A stretch of 64,000 nucleotides of DNA from Trichobilharzia regenti. Its lineage: Eukaryota > Platyhelminthes > Trematoda > Strigeidida > Schistosomatidae. The position numbers were made by a program, and so were the translations under genes. Under the pieces are notes generated by a model. The model was not told the origin of the DNA. It made no database searches and saw nothing but the letters and a program-made list of their open reading frames with translations. The DNA lies in contig OX235265.1 of the NCBI GenBank assembly GCA_944472135.2, forward strand, positions 55,005,112-55,069,111, read 5' to 3'. Of this stretch, positions 1 to 12,100 are shown piece by piece (position 1 is the first letter of the stretch; each line of letters opens with the position of its first letter).

Positions 1-194
1 TTAACATAATTGAAAAAAATAAAGGACAATTTAGCGTAAAAAACTTCATACTAGAATTTATCGAATTAACTGACGTAATGGGATCTGGCCGATTTGGATG
101 GAAAAAGTTCAAGCGTAAACTGGTAAGAGTTTCAAGCTATCATTTGACCAAATTCACACTTGGAAGTACTGTGAGTTGGTCAGCAACGTCTCAA

Positions 195-1830
195 GAATAG
201 TGATTATTATTATTACTCTCAGTTCCGATTGGTAAATAGGGCTTCATTATCTCTATTTCATTCAGTTCTCTGCAGTCCTCTTTAGCTGGCTCCACGATTG
301 CTCCATAAGCTTTTCTCTCCTCCTCCTCACGATATTCTCTATGTCATTCTCGGGTGTCCAACTCGTCGTCTCCTATTTTGACTCTGCTGGATAGCCTGCC
401 GCGTGATATCACTCAACTGTTCCCTCAGCGTGTCTTCGACGTATTTATTTATTTGTTGGACAGTAGGTACGTGGTTGTCGATTTGTCAAAGTTTCTTGTT
501 ACTAGTTCTTTCCGACCATCTGATATTTGGTGTAGAGCGAAGACAGCTGTTGATGAAAGTATGGTGGCAATGTCTCCGGTGACACTCGAATTCTCTGAAC
601 TATATAGACTCACTGACTGGCTTGAAATTAGTATTGAAAATTCGAATCTTTTCTTTCTTAGTGCAGCATTTTTCCAGATTTATTTTAGGATGATGAACGT
701 CTCTCTCTCTTTTTCCATCCTGTATTTGACATTTTCATTCGTGCTACCTGCAGCTGAAGCAATGACGCCTAGGTAAACGAAAGTAGTAACCACCTTCGAA
801 TTTCTGGGACTGAATGATGCTTGTTGTTGTTCGCTTGTCGTCTTCGTCACAATTCTATGTTCCTGCATTCTATACCTCTTCTCATAACTTATTTGCTTCT
901 ACATTCATATATTCAAATTCCTGTGAGACAAGCAAATCCCCTGAAAATTTCAAGACATCTAGGGTCTTCTCTGCTCGACGAGTTCCTGTTTTGTCGTTCC
1001 TTACAGCCTGATACCGTCCACCACGAGCAGGAATATCATCGGTGATAGTAGGTGACATTTTCTTACTACTGTATTCACTTCAAGGGCTTCTCTGAGTTTT
1101 CCATTGTGAATCGCTTGAGATGCAGTGTAGCAGCATCATATAACTGTTGAATGGAGCTGATAAAGTTTGGGGGCACTATACTCTAAAATAGCTAAGCGTT
1201 TTTGACACTACTTCGCAGTCAACACTGTTGAAGGCTTTTACAACGTCGATGAAGTTGAGGTTAATTCTTGACCTCCATTCTATGCTGTGTTCGATGATGA
1301 ATTACACATCTATGGATATATTACAAGTTATTTGTTCTTCCAGTCAGTCGGTACTTTTCCTTCGTTCCAAACTTTCGCTAATAGTGACGTGAAGGTATCC
1401 TCTGAGGCCTGTGGGTCCGCTTTCATTACTTCTTGGACGGGTCTTTATCTGCCGCCGTTACCTTTTCGGCTTTTTGTAACTTCATGGCACCTAAGACTGC
1501 TGCTTCTGTTGAAGAATTGGTGTTCACTGGGAGTGCTATATCTGCTGGTAGTGGTAGTATTTCTGGACGCTTAGCAGGTGTTGGTGGAATATTATTCTGA
1601 AGGCCCTCCTACTCACAGGCTGTGATGTTTAAGTTATAACTGTATCATAGAACTGTCTTCTGTCGTTCCCAGAACTCTTCTTCACTACATTATTTAATTC
1701 ATTCTACATCACCCTCAATTTCTCCTTTCATCATCCATCTTCACACTGCTTCATCGTGTATCCTTGTCACCACAATTAGCTTTCATATGTCCGTAGACAG
1801 CCATTCATTGTCATGCTAATTGTTTCTTCC
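195..1830 (-). pseudogene. Degenerate RTE-class non-LTR retrotransposon, antisense
   Basis: This is a decayed reverse-transcriptase element lying on the minus strand. Its 3' end is the plus-strand ATTATT run near 203, followed by a relic of the RTE 3' end. The minus strand at 680-868 encodes a stretch containing TFVYLGVIASAAGSTNEN, which aligns with TYLGSIVSTAGGTDED in the better RTE copies at 6.3-9.2 and 16.1-19.2 kb. Positions 1027-1420 are almost the same as 12359-12752. Further antisense matches to the RTE coding region fade out near 1830. Frames are broken throughout and no catalytic motif survives. The boundaries are approximate and the subfamily is not determined. Confidence 0.75.
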
Positions 1831-2865
1831 TAAGATAGCTATACGGGTTTTCTTTGACATCACTTTGAGGGAGTTGCAGTTTTCTTCCACACATGTGTCC
1901 TTGTGATGGTAAATAGTGTTTCTAACTTTTCTCTGATGGCTGCAGTGTGGGAGTCTAGGAGATGAGTGTTGACGTTTACGTAAAGTACGGCGTATGCAAA
2001 CGCAAGTTTTTATCACCTGAATCTTATGACATTTGTGCCACTCAGGCCAAAGACAAACTAAAGCACTAAATTGATTGTCCGAAATACGAGATATATTTCG
2101 GGATCGGTATCGTGGTGCAACAATGATTTTCATGCTAGCTAGAGGTTAGCATCCAATGTTGAGTGAAGAATGCTGTAGACTAATAAATTTCGGGAATTAT
2201 ATACCGCTACAAGTCTTTTGTAGTTTCATCTTTCAGTTTCCGGCTGTTGGACATGAATTGTGATCTATCTCCAACTTCTTTGAAGATTATCAACAGTACC
2301 TTGAGTGTTCTAGTGTTGTACCAGATAATCGTCTGAAGAAACATCTCTTCTCAATTTTTTGTCCACTTACCCAAGATTGAGATGAAATCTATCCAGATTT
2401 CGGTATCTATCTAGTAGTATAATCATAATAATTAACTAACCGACTTCACAAACACATACAACAGTCATAGGGATCTAAGTGTATATATTCGACCCAGCTA
2501 GTAGCAATTTGTCATTTATTAATATACGTCAACATCAACACATCATAATTTCGACAAAAGCTGATTATTAACTTAATAATACTTCTTATGAGAAATCAAA
2601 AAACCCATACAATCTATCGTCCGAGGATTTCATCAAGGTATTCAAATATTTCACACCGAAAAAACAACAATTAATGTAGAAAACATAGAATTTTATTTTA
2701 TTTATTTCATAGTGTCTGCTGACAAACCTTGTGTTATTACATCAAACTGAGGTTTAAATTATGAGTTTAACCACTAGAGATTTGAAGTTTTCATAAAAAC
2801 TTGTTCAAGAAAAATGAACGAACCGACTTATTGTCTGCAATTATCATGGAATCATGATCTTGTCT
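1831..2865. other. Interval without recognisable gene
   Basis: AT-rich sequence between two RTE relics. Short open frames such as the minus-strand one at 1816-2133 resemble no family I know and have no supporting context. I see no repeat of this interval elsewhere in the window. Confidence 0.5.
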
Positions 2866-2879
2866 ACGCCAAGTAAAAT

Positions 2880-4072
2880 CCTAAATACAGTACTCCTCAA
2901 CTTCATCGACTTCCTAAAGGCCTTCGACAAAGTTGACCGAGAGGCAATTTGGAAACTAGTTCAACACTATGGTGTGCCTCAAGTCATTGTCAACCTCATT
3001 CAACAGCTGTTCATGAGATAATGCCCCGTGTCAGGTGATCTACAACGGAAGACTAACTCAGCCAGGCGTTCGAAATGCTTACAGGAGTAAGACAGAGCTG
3101 TTTATTATACCCGATGATATTCTTAATTGTGGCGGACTGGATTATGCCGAAGACTGTGCACAGGGAGGGAAGAGACAGGAATACGCTGGACGACCGATAT
3201 GAAGACTCTAGAGGATCTGGGCTTCGCAGATGATATGCATCTAATATCACAGAAACTCGAAGTTTTACAGGCAAAGGGCAACAAATTGGCTGAAGAAACA
3301 GGCAGCGAAGACAGGACTGCCGGCGAACATAGAGAAGACGGAGGTGGTGAGGATAACCAACCAACAGCAAAAGCCACCACCAATCACCCTCAACAGGAGA
3401 GATTTAAGAGAGGTTGCCTCCTTCATTTATCTGGGAAGCAACGTTTCAACTTCAGGCAGCCGGAACGGATGAAGATGTCAAAGTCGGAATCGGAATGTCA
3501 AGATACGCGTTCACCAACCTGAGCCTGGTTTGGAAATCTTCTACACTGACTCACCATAGGTAACAAGATTGGGATTGTCAACACAAATATAAAGCCAGTC
3601 AGTTCTTCTTTACGGGTCAGAGACTTGCACTGCGTGACACATAAAGGATTTCCAACAGGTTACAGGCCTTCATCAACAGCTGCCTTCGCTGGCTTCATAC
3701 TGAAGATCAAATGGCTAGCCAGAAAGAATGAGTAACAAGAAAACTTGGCTGAGAACAACCCAACCAAGGACCGATCGCTCAATAAATATGTAGGAGGAAG
3801 TGAAGAGGGATCGGGCAGACATTGAGTAGACCGTCGAATGACATCGCGCGCAATGCAGGTCATCGCTCTGGTGGGATCCTAATGGGAAGCGACGAGTGGG
3901 TCGTCAGTGCGAGTGTGACACAGAGGAGATTGTGTGAGGAGGAGATGAGAGATTGTGGTCAATCTTGGACCCAGTTGAAGAGGACAGTAAAGAAGAGAAC
4001 AAAGTGGAGGTGTGTTGTTGAGGCCCTGTGTTCCACTCGGAACCCCAGGGAACAATAATAATAAATAATATC
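2880..4072 (+). pseudogene. RTE-class retrotransposon, 3' half, degenerate
   Basis: This is the C-terminal half of an RTE-like reverse transcriptase on the plus strand, 5' truncated and frameshifted. It begins with the RT palm motif region (FIDFLKAFDKVDREAIWKL near 2905-2955), followed by LVQHYGVPQVIVNLIQQL. The active-site region is damaged near 3210-3240. The YLGSNVSTSG segment lies near 3425-3460. The C-terminal tail (3822-4058) ends in EALCSTRNPREQ, and its stop codon falls inside the terminal (TAA)n-like tail (4050-4071). A stop codon within the simple tail also appears in the 19.2-kb copy. It is a dead element of the same broad family as the inverted-repeat arms. Confidence 0.8.
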
Positions 4073-4145
4073 GCCGAAACATGTTGGTCCATGTTAACAC
4101 AACGTAAAACAGTTTGAAAAAATTTGGGCATTGGGTATATGATAT

Positions 4146-4234
4146 TCATTATAATAGAGGTTTTTGTATTTCCCAATGAATGAAAAACAAAACGATATTG
4201 TTTTTACTAACGTTTCACTATTTAATGCTAATAG
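4146..4234 (+). repeat. Left inverted terminal repeat of the PLE
   Basis: Pairs with 5225-5313 over 89 bp (coordinates sum to 9459 throughout, so there is no indel). The two arms differ at only a few positions, for example in the base before TTTCACTATTT/TTTCGCTATTT. Confidence 0.85.
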
Positions 4235-4855
4235 AAGAAGAAATATCAAACATTACTGAAACTCAAGCAGAACAACTACCCAAGGAACTTCATCAACAAA
4301 ATCAACACAGACATTAAGTATGGCCGAAAATGCATTCCGAAAACATGGACTTCAACAGTCGTCATTCCATATAGAGCAGACACGTCAAACGATATCAGAA
4401 GAGTACTTAATCAACTCGACATTAGAGTTTTCTTCAAAACATCGGACACACTTCAAAAAAACCTTGTCCATATAAAAGACCAAATCCCGAAAGATTCTCT
4501 ATCTAATTGTGTCTATAAAATAAAATGCTCGGAATGTGATGCGATCTACATCGGACAAACATCTCGAGAAATCAAAATCAGAAGAAATGAACACTGTAGA
4601 GCATCTCTTCGACCACCAAGAAATCCAATTGAACTAGAAAAACTTCAAAAATCATCAGCCATAGGTCTGCATGCTATAGAATCAGGCCACAAAATTGATT
4701 TTGACAATAGTGAAATAATCCAGAAAAACTTCAGAAACCACAAAGAACGTCTTATATCAGAAGCACTTCATATCAAGTGGAATCCAAATTGCCTGAATAG
4801 GAACGATGGACTAAAATGGAATCTGACGTGGTTACAACAACCCCCTCCCCCATGA
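4235..4855 (+). CDS. Penelope-like element GIY-YIG endonuclease, 5'-truncated
   Basis: A stop-free frame of 206 codons with no early ATG; it opens directly after a TAG at the inner edge of the left inverted repeat. It encodes the endonuclease end of a PLE polyprotein, the domain that nicks target DNA during retrotransposition. Visible motifs: a PLE linker VVIPYRADTSND (about residues 42-53), the GIY-YIG signature as CVYKIKCSECDAIYIGQTSR (92-111) with C92, C98 and C101, then R116-R117, and HAIESGHKIDF with an ERLISEALHI helix (171-180) holding the likely catalytic glutamate. The C-terminus is proline-rich. It aligns clearly with the endonuclease at 22296-22961. RT is absent, so mobility would need help in trans. 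The family assignment is firm; activity is unknown. Confidence 0.85.
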   Translation, partial: KKKYQTLLKLKQNNYPRNFINKINTDIKYGRKCIPKTWTSTVVIPYRADTSNDIRRVLNQLDIRVFFKTSDTLQKNLVHIKDQIPKDSLSNCVYKIKCSECDAIYIGQTSREIKIRRNEHCRASLRPPRNPIELEKLQKSSAIGLHAIESGHKIDFDNSEIIQKNFRNHKERLISEALHIKWNPNCLNRNDGLKWNLTWLQQPPPP

Positions 4856-5224
4856 AGTAGCAAAATCAACACAAATGTGATAAGCAAGTTCACTATGTAA
4901 ACACACACTACTTTCATAATTCTACACACTGATAAAATCCAACAATCTACACGTGATTTTGTTATCTTAACCAATTCTCCAACTTGACAACCAAAAATGA
5001 CCCCAGACTAACGAACGATGATCAAGTTAGTAAACTTTGTTTTCATATAATAACAGATATACTATTACCTTTGATATCTAGTTTGACCGATCTTCATTGT
5101 TATTTTCACTTTCAGTATGTCCTTTTAAGTTGAACTAAGTCTATATTTTTTTCTCACTCCCTAACTCTTTGTTATATATATGCTGAGATTTTGTAAATTC
5201 CGGTTTAATAATACTTTGAGAAAG

Positions 5225-5313
5225 CTATTAGCATTAAATAGCGAAACGTTAGTAAAAACAATATCGTTTTGTTTTTCATTCATTGGGAAATACAAAAAGC
5301 TCTATTATAATGA
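5225..5313 (-). repeat. Right inverted terminal repeat of the PLE
   Basis: Reverse complement of 4146-4234. Its inner part carries a 6-bp hairpin, GCTATT/AATAGC, followed directly by GAAAC. This resembles stem II plus the 3' core of a hammerhead ribozyme, but the expected CTGANGA core just upstream is degraded. Confidence 0.8.
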
Positions 5314-5328
5314 ACAACGTAAAACAGT

Positions 5329-5998
5329 ACATTATTAATTGATTAGGCTTCTTTTTGAAGTGTTTTACTGATAAGCATACTAAGCTGTTCTGATCATTAT
5401 TCAACTTCACTCTCATCATTTTGATTACCTCTCGTTCTTAACACCATTCCTCAGGTAGGTTCCTTATCTCACCTTAACTTTTCGACCACCAACAACGATG
5501 AGAACCAGAAAAAACTACTAAAAGTTTCTTAAAGCCACATTGCGAAATTCATATTAGAGCATTCAGTGCCAGGATCGTTAGCCGAATTGTACAACAGGCT
5601 TCACCAGCCAGAACTCTTGTATCTCGACCCATGGGTTGATGTTGTGTTATACAGAAACCCCGCCTGCCTAACAAGATGAATCTGAAAAAGTTACCTTATG
5701 GATGTCAGATGATTCTTCGGCTAGTTTACAAAGACTCGCAGGGGTAAGGACAACACTGAGTGCTAGGCCAGAAAATCACCTACTCGACTGGATAGTCGAG
5801 TGTGTGCAGTCTGGTTAAAAGGACTTATCAAGAAGAAGGAAAGACTGTGGTCCCTATCGATATCTTTCCACCATCACAAATTCCGCTCCAATAAACCACA
5901 GTTCTGATGAAATAAAGCATTAGTTCTTCCAAAAGCTGTCTAGTCTGCTGCTAAGAACAAAACGCTCAGAGAGAATTGTTTTAGCAGTTGATCTCAAA
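5329..5998. other. Interval without recognisable gene
   Basis: Unannotated sequence that reads continuously into the outer flank of the left inverted-repeat arm. It has no counterpart beyond the outer end of the right arm (19586). I see no coding signal. Confidence 0.5.
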
Positions 5999-8891
5999 GC
6001 TAATTAGGGTAGTTGTGCAAACCTGATAGTACCTATGCAGTCCTACGCCATTGAAACTACAACAGTGATCGCCTCCTACAGTTCTGTTCAGGTAATCATC
6101 TTGTTAGAAGTAACTTCAAACATAAAAGGAGATATTACTCAACCTAGCAACTTCCATCGTCTTATCAACGACAGATTCAAGTACGCTACATAGGGACAAG
6201 TTGTCTATGGACAGGGTTCATCGAAAACCATTGCACCTTCTGAAACACTTATGTAGACTCCTCTTACACTCTGATCCGTGTACCTACATGCCTGAGGTTA
6301 GACAGTGATGATGAACTGTTATCTGGGTCAACTGATGTAGTAGGTATTATTATTTATTATTATTGTTTACTTTAGTTCCTAGAGGAACATAGGGCTTCAG
6401 TCGCATGTCTTCATTGCGTTTCGTTCTCTGCCAACGTTTTCACCTGGCTCCATATCTGCCCACACGTCTTCATTCCCTCTTCACATGACCTCCTCCATGT
6501 CACCCTTGGACGACCAACACGCCGCTTCCAGTTCGGGTTCTACTCGACCAATGGCCTGGCGTGTGATGTCATTTGATGGTTTCTTCAGAGTATGGCCAAT
6601 CCACCTCCACTTCGTCCTGCATATTTGTTGCACAATCGGTCCCTGTCGGGTTGGTTCATTCCCAGAGATCCCTGTTGCTGATCTTTTCTGGCCGGCCGTC
6701 TGATTTTGAGTATTGAGCGAAGACAGCTGTTGATGAGGGTGCAGTTTGTTTAAAGTGCTCTTCGTAACGCGTCAAGCACCTAATTCGTAAAATAGCACTG
6801 ACTTCGCATTGGAGTTGAAAATCCGGATCTTAGTTTCGATGCTGAGTGCTGTTGACCTCCACACAGACCTAAGAGTAATGAAAACTTGTCTCGCTTTTCC
6901 GATCCTCGCTTTGATATCCTCGTCAGTTCCCCCTGCAGTTGAAACGATGCTCCCCAGGTAGGTAAAGGAGGTTGCTTCTTTCAAATTTCTCCCATTCATG
7001 CTGATTGTCGTTGTTGCTGTAGCTGTTGGCCAGGAATCTTCATCACCTCTGTTTTCTCTGTGTTCACCTGAAGTCCTATCTTTGATGCTTCTTCTGCCAA
7101 CCTGTTGCCTTTCATCCCTTGCATATCTTCTAGTTTGTCGGATATTAGACATATATCATTGGCGAAGTCCACATCCTCCAAGCTTTTGTGTGGGTCTATT
7201 TTTTATGCCTGTTTCCTCTCTCCCCGCTGTCTGTCCTATTATCCAGTCTACTGCAATCAGGAAAATCATTAGTGATAGTAGGCAGCCAGCTTGTCTTACT
7301 CCCGTCTTCACTTCGAAAGATTCTGTGAGTTTCCCGTTGTGGAACTCTTGGCATGCAACATGTCGTACAACTGTTGGATGAGATGAATAATTGTTGCTGG
7401 CACCCCGTAGTAGCGAAGTAATTGCCAAATCACCTCTGGATTGACACTGTCGAAGGCCTTTTCAAAGTCCATAAAGCTGAAATAGAGAGCTGCCTGCGTC
7501 GGTGGCATAGCGGTTATGACTCTCGCTGACCATGCACGTGGTTCGGGGTTCGATCCCCTGCCGACGCACACCTGATATCTATGGTCGGCCTGTGAAATTT
7601 GGGCTACCGATATCACACGCTGAAAACTCGATACTTGAACCAAAAAATACAGTGTGGAATCAAGCTGTAATGAAAAAAAAATAATTCCAAGCTCTGTTCA
7701 ATGATGATCCGAAGTGTTGCGATTTGATCGATGCGTGACTTGTTTTTCCTGGATCCAGCCTGTTCCGGTCAAAGTTTTTCATCCAGAGCTTGTTTGATTC
7801 TCTCCAGGGTGATGTGGTTTAGTATTTTGCTTGGGATGAACAGGAGCATGATACCACGCCAGTTCTTGCATTGACTTAAGTCTCCTTTCTTTGGTAGTTT
7901 GAATAAGTATCCTTTCTTCCAATCCTCGGGTACTTTGCTCTCTTTCCACACCTTCTCCAGTAGTGGTGTCATCAAGTCCGCTGTTGTCTCGGGGTCTATT
8001 TTCAATGCTTCTGCTGGGATTCCATCTAGTCCTGTTGCTTTTCCAGCTTTTAGCATCTTGATTGCATTCAGGACTTTTGATTTCGTCGGGGGGTCGATGT
8101 TCACTAGTAGTTCTGCTTCCGTTGTTGGTATTGTTGGGCGCGTTGTAGGTGGTGGTCGATTTAGAAGTCTTTTGAAGTGTTCAGCCCAGTGTTTTCTTTG
8201 CTCCACTTCTTTGGTGATTGACTTTCCATTGTCATCCTTTAATGGCTTAATCTGTGTCGAACTTTTGCCCGATAGGTGCCTAGTTGTTTGGTAGAGTGTG
8301 GCGAGGTCTCATTTGCCTGCAGCTTCTTCTGCTTCACTTACTATGGCTTCATAATATTTTCTTTTGTCTTCCCTGGCACTCTTCTTTACTCTTTTGTTCA
8401 GTGTATTGTAATTTGCATTCAACTTCTGTTTTTGTTGCTCGTCGGTGCACTGGATAATCTTTTGTTTCACCATCCTTCTCTCTTCTATTAGTTTCCAAGT
8501 GTCCGTAGTGAGCCACTGTTTATCCTGTCTCTTCTCTCTGCCTAGAACTTTCATGCAGGTTTAAGTCCATACCGTTTTCAATTTGTGCCAGTGCTTTTCG
8601 AAGCCGACCTCTTCGCTAGTGTCGATTTGTGTCTCGGCTTTGTCCCTTATGCTTGCAATGAAGATGTCCTTTGTATCTTCGTCCTTCAGTTTTTGAGTGT
8701 TGAACTTGGCTTGTGGTCTATCTTCAGCTCCTGTTTCCCTGAAAGCCTTTAATTTGATTTGGATTATCCCTTTTACGAGATAGTGGTCTGAGCCAACGTC
8801 TGCCCCTCTTCTTGCTTTTGTGTCCAGTAGGTTGCGTCTCCACTTCCTTGAGCAACATTGAGATGATGTCAATTTGGTTTTTGGTTCGCCC
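5999..8891 (+). repeat. Left arm of a 2.89-kb inverted repeat
   Basis: Every matched landmark in this arm pairs with the right arm at a coordinate sum of exactly 25585, so no indel is detected over 2893 bp. All open frames compared are letter-identical. The arm contains the 3' part of an RTE element, its SINE insertion, the simple tail and 346 bp of non-RTE flank (5999-6344). Homology with clear differences continues inward to about 9160, so the identity drops abruptly near 8892-8905. Confidence 0.92.
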
Positions 8892-9163
8892 ATTTGGTGA
8901 CACCCATTTAGCCTTGTGGATATCTTCGTGTTTTATACGCTGCCACCAATCACTAGTTCGTTGAAGGCGCAGAAGTCGGCGAAGAGTTCTCCATTTTCAT
9001 TCATTTCTCCGAGAGCTTCTCTACCCATGATGAATTCCCTTCCTGTGTTGTCTGGTTCCAGTTTGGCGTTCATGTCTCCCATTAGTATTTTAATGTCACC
9101 AGCTGGAATATTGTCCATTGTTGCCTGTAGTTATTTGTAGAATTCTTCTTTCTTTTCGAATCA
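6345..9163 (-). pseudogene. RTE-class endonuclease-RT element, 5' truncated, SINE-interrupted
   Basis: RTE elements encode an apurinic-type endonuclease joined to reverse transcriptase. Reading down the minus strand: an endonuclease segment with GDMNAKLEPDNTG (8933-9118), the GSDHYLV motif (in 8561-8893), an N-terminal RT region with GLDGIPAEALK and LPKKGDLSQCKNWRGIM (7769-8206), a SINE insertion (7496-7683), then DFEKAFDSVNPEVIW and GVRQAGCLLS (about 7250-7480). The catalytic box reads FANDICLIS instead of FADD (about 7150-7180). The C-terminal YLGSIVSTAGGTDED follows, then the 3' tail. Several frameshifts, a stop before PEQAGSRK, and the D-to-N change make it inactive. It is 5' truncated near 9163. 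Confidence 0.88.
7496..7683 (+). mobile_element. tRNA-headed SINE (family 1) inside RTE
   Basis: The first 73 nt (7496-7568) are tRNA-like. There is a perfect 7-bp acceptor stem GCGTCGG/CCGACGC and a T-arm with TTCGATC loop at canonical spacing, which doubles as the pol III B box. A GG-containing D-loop region serves as the A box. The anticodon stem does not pair, so this is not a functional tRNA. A unique body follows, then an A9-type tail. It sits in the RT coding region of the antisense RTE, and the same insertion occurs in the opposite arm. Confidence 0.8.
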
Positions 9164-12100
9164 GTTATATAAAAGGCACCAATAAAACAATGAAATAAAA
9201 TAAACCGTAAATAACTTGAAATTGGCTGCTTGTTAACTTGGTTTACTCAACATTGTGTTCTGAAGTGCAGAAATTACTGCACATTACTTCTGAACAGAAA
9301 ATTTCACTTTCTCGATCTTAAAACGGTAAAAACCATAAAAGTTTATTTGTTGTAAAGAATCATAGAAAGTGTTTTATCTCAATTTTTACAAGTTTTGTTA
9401 CCAAATAGCTGATGAAGAAATTACAAGGCCCGACACAAACTATATGTAAAAGAGAAGAAATCGGAGATGAACTTATTACTACGGAAAAGACTAAACAGAT
9501 TTCTTTTCATTAGAAAACATCAGTTCGTGACAAATAAGTGTGAAATCGGCAAGATGAAATCTATCTCCATGAAAATTCGTTATGAAGGTGATGAAGTATC
9601 GCCAGTGATCAAATAGGAGGAAGTGATGAATCTGTTGTGAAAGTTACTTATTATCAAAAGAAATGACAAATGTGCTTGTCATATATCCTGTGAGTGTATG
9701 AATTAGTCCACACTTACCAACGAAAAGGCTCAAGTTCTGAACGGAAACAAGGGCATATGATCGCATATCTGTGTATTCATTTTCAAAGCATTTTGTGAAT
9801 GAAAGTTACTTAAGTCTTTTACAAGGTCATGAAATATTTTCTATTATTCTGAGAATAAATAAAGTTTCACTGATATGAATATAAGTGCGTAAATTACACC
9901 ACAACTGAAATGAATGATATGTAAAAGCATGCAATAGGTCCATGAATAAGATATTGTGATTTATTTCTCTTATGTTCTCTTCTCTCTCACACACATTGTG
10001 TCCACAAGACAAAACTATGCAGAAGAAATCTATAATCATTCTCATGCAATCTAAACAGAGATAACATAAATTGTCTAGAAAGATTTTTGCATGCTTAATA
10101 CTTAGTAATTTTAATGAGGTAAACAGGTAAATGTATGAATAAGCATAAGAATAGCAATATCTATCAAACACTGTTATCAATGCACCGAAGTCATGAATAA
10201 ACATGAGTAAATTATTCATACTAGTAATGTGTGGCTGTTGGAAAGCAAACAGTAAGCTATATAAAAATGGAAAAAGTTTATTTCATTTTTCCTTTTGAAT
10301 ACGCATATAAAGCTGACCGTTACCAAGGTTTAACATTATACTTAATAATCTTTAAGTGTCATACTGTTGATCATTGAATTTATTCTAAAATATCAATAAT
10401 GAATGCATATGATACAAATATTACTGTCATTAAAATAAAAGTGTATGAAGAAATTCATCCACACTTTTTTAAACAGTGCATGAAGTTGGCATGCATTTTT
10501 ATTCGCATCACAAGCCAATAATATATATAGTGTTTTGAGACAACAAAAGAATATATTCTGAGAATATATACTATAACATTTCTTGCAATTCCTATATGAA
10601 GGCATTTTAAGTGGTTTGTGTTTGCATAGTGACCTTTTAGGTGTTGAAGTGTGGTTTATCTAATGTTACCACCACTCACTGAATGCTGATTTGTCTCCTT
10701 GATTTAAGCTAAGTCACTGTTATATTAATCTGTCAGGTCGATTTCCATATAACTTGTGAGGTTGATCAAGTACCATGCATCTAGAAATCCAGAGTTTTTG
10801 AGTCTACACTTTATGACATTTCTGGTTTTTCATAGTCAACATGTAGATTATATCTGTTCATATGTGTTAAGAGATGATATATTATGCTAATTGATTGCTA
10901 GAATATTCTGGTGCGATCTCTGGGATAATCAATATTTGTATTAAGCAAAGTAGTGCTACTGACTGACATTCTAATCATTTTAGCAGTTAATAACCTTCAC
11001 TTCTCAGAACTCACAAATACAATCAGTTGAAGGAACTCTCAAGAAGACTAAAACAGCCGACGCGATAGAATAACCACTCAAATAACGGACATAAGTTTTA
11101 AAAAAGATTAAAAATATGATAATCCTCAGTGAAGTTGTCCTGTTGTTTATTATCATAGCCCTAAATACCTCAAGTGAACTGGAAAAAATACAGTGACCCT
11201 CTTATTTTTGTTGACGCCTATATTTCAGGACACATGAATATGCGATGTTCAAGTGTAATGAAGATAATAATTTTGTTCTATACAAAATTTTTTCACTTCA
11301 GAGGTAAATTCTGCAAATAGCAGCAGTGCGATTACTTATTTAAGGATTAAATAAAGAGGCAGTGAATCACAGACTTGGATCTGTTATCTTATCGAGGATA
11401 AAACAGAAACTTTAAGTCCACTACGTAGATGGCATGTACGTTACAGTCAAAATGGCCAGATGAGTAAACTTCTTATAATATTGGTGAAATTGTGTCTAGT
11501 TCACAAGTAACAAGTAAATATGGAACAAATTTTAAATCCCCTTTTTACGTTTTTTGATTGCTGTGACCGGTTATCGAAAATTCTAAACTCAAGTGTACAA
11601 ATATTAACACTACCACTGAATGATATGTCAGATAAACTCGTCTTATGTGGAATTACATCCCACCCAAGAGCCAAATTCAGTTCATCCTAATACATGGGAA
11701 ACTAAATCCTGCCTATTGTATCAAACCACTGTGAACAGAGCGTGACCAGTAAACACATACACACGCTCAAACAGGATTTCTTTTTTCGATATGACACAAA
11801 GATAGTAAATATTACTTCAAACACAAAACGTTTGTGTCCTTTAACGAGATACATTTACGCAAAACTGAAATGAGGTTGTTTGCAAGAACTTTAGGCCTGT
11901 TATGAACTAAACGCACCATTAATCCACGTAACATGAATCAACAACTAAAAAATCTTCGTGAAATACTTTCAAACCATTTACAATGTCACCATACATGTTC
12001 ACTGTCTATTACCATCGAAATCTTAGACATTTCCAATACTCTTCACCCGTCATCTTCCCCCATCCAACCACACACACAGACCTCACCTATCAGTTAGTTA

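Larger units (their letters stand above)
4114..5313 (+). mobile_element. Compact Penelope-like element with inverted termini
   Basis: A 1200-bp insertion bounded by the 15-bp direct repeat ACAACGTAAAACAGT at 4099-4113 and 5314-5328, read as a target-site duplication. Its ends are an 89-bp inverted repeat (4146-4234 against 5225-5313) with only a few mismatches. The interior is a single open frame for the GIY-YIG endonuclease part of a PLE plus a 3' untranslated region. The RT domain is missing, so this is a 5'-truncated, non-autonomous copy. PLEs often carry terminal repeats in direct or inverted orientation, which fits what is seen. Confidence 0.8.

Noticed and set aside
1816..2133. 105-codon minus-strand gene
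   Set aside because: No recognisable family, and it partly overlaps the edge of an RTE relic.
6485..6703. Plus-strand 72-codon protein repeated at 18882-19100 on the other strand
   Set aside because: It is antisense to the RTE 3' coding end; its repetition comes from the inverted arms.
7496..7568. Functional tRNA gene
   Set aside because: Acceptor and T arms are good, but the anticodon stem does not pair and a SINE body with A-tail follows.
7899..8294. Plus-strand 131-codon frame, also at 17291-17686
   Set aside because: Antisense shadow of the RTE reverse transcriptase.
9827..10219. 130-codon minus-strand gene
   Set aside because: AT-driven composition, no motif, no repeat, no context.
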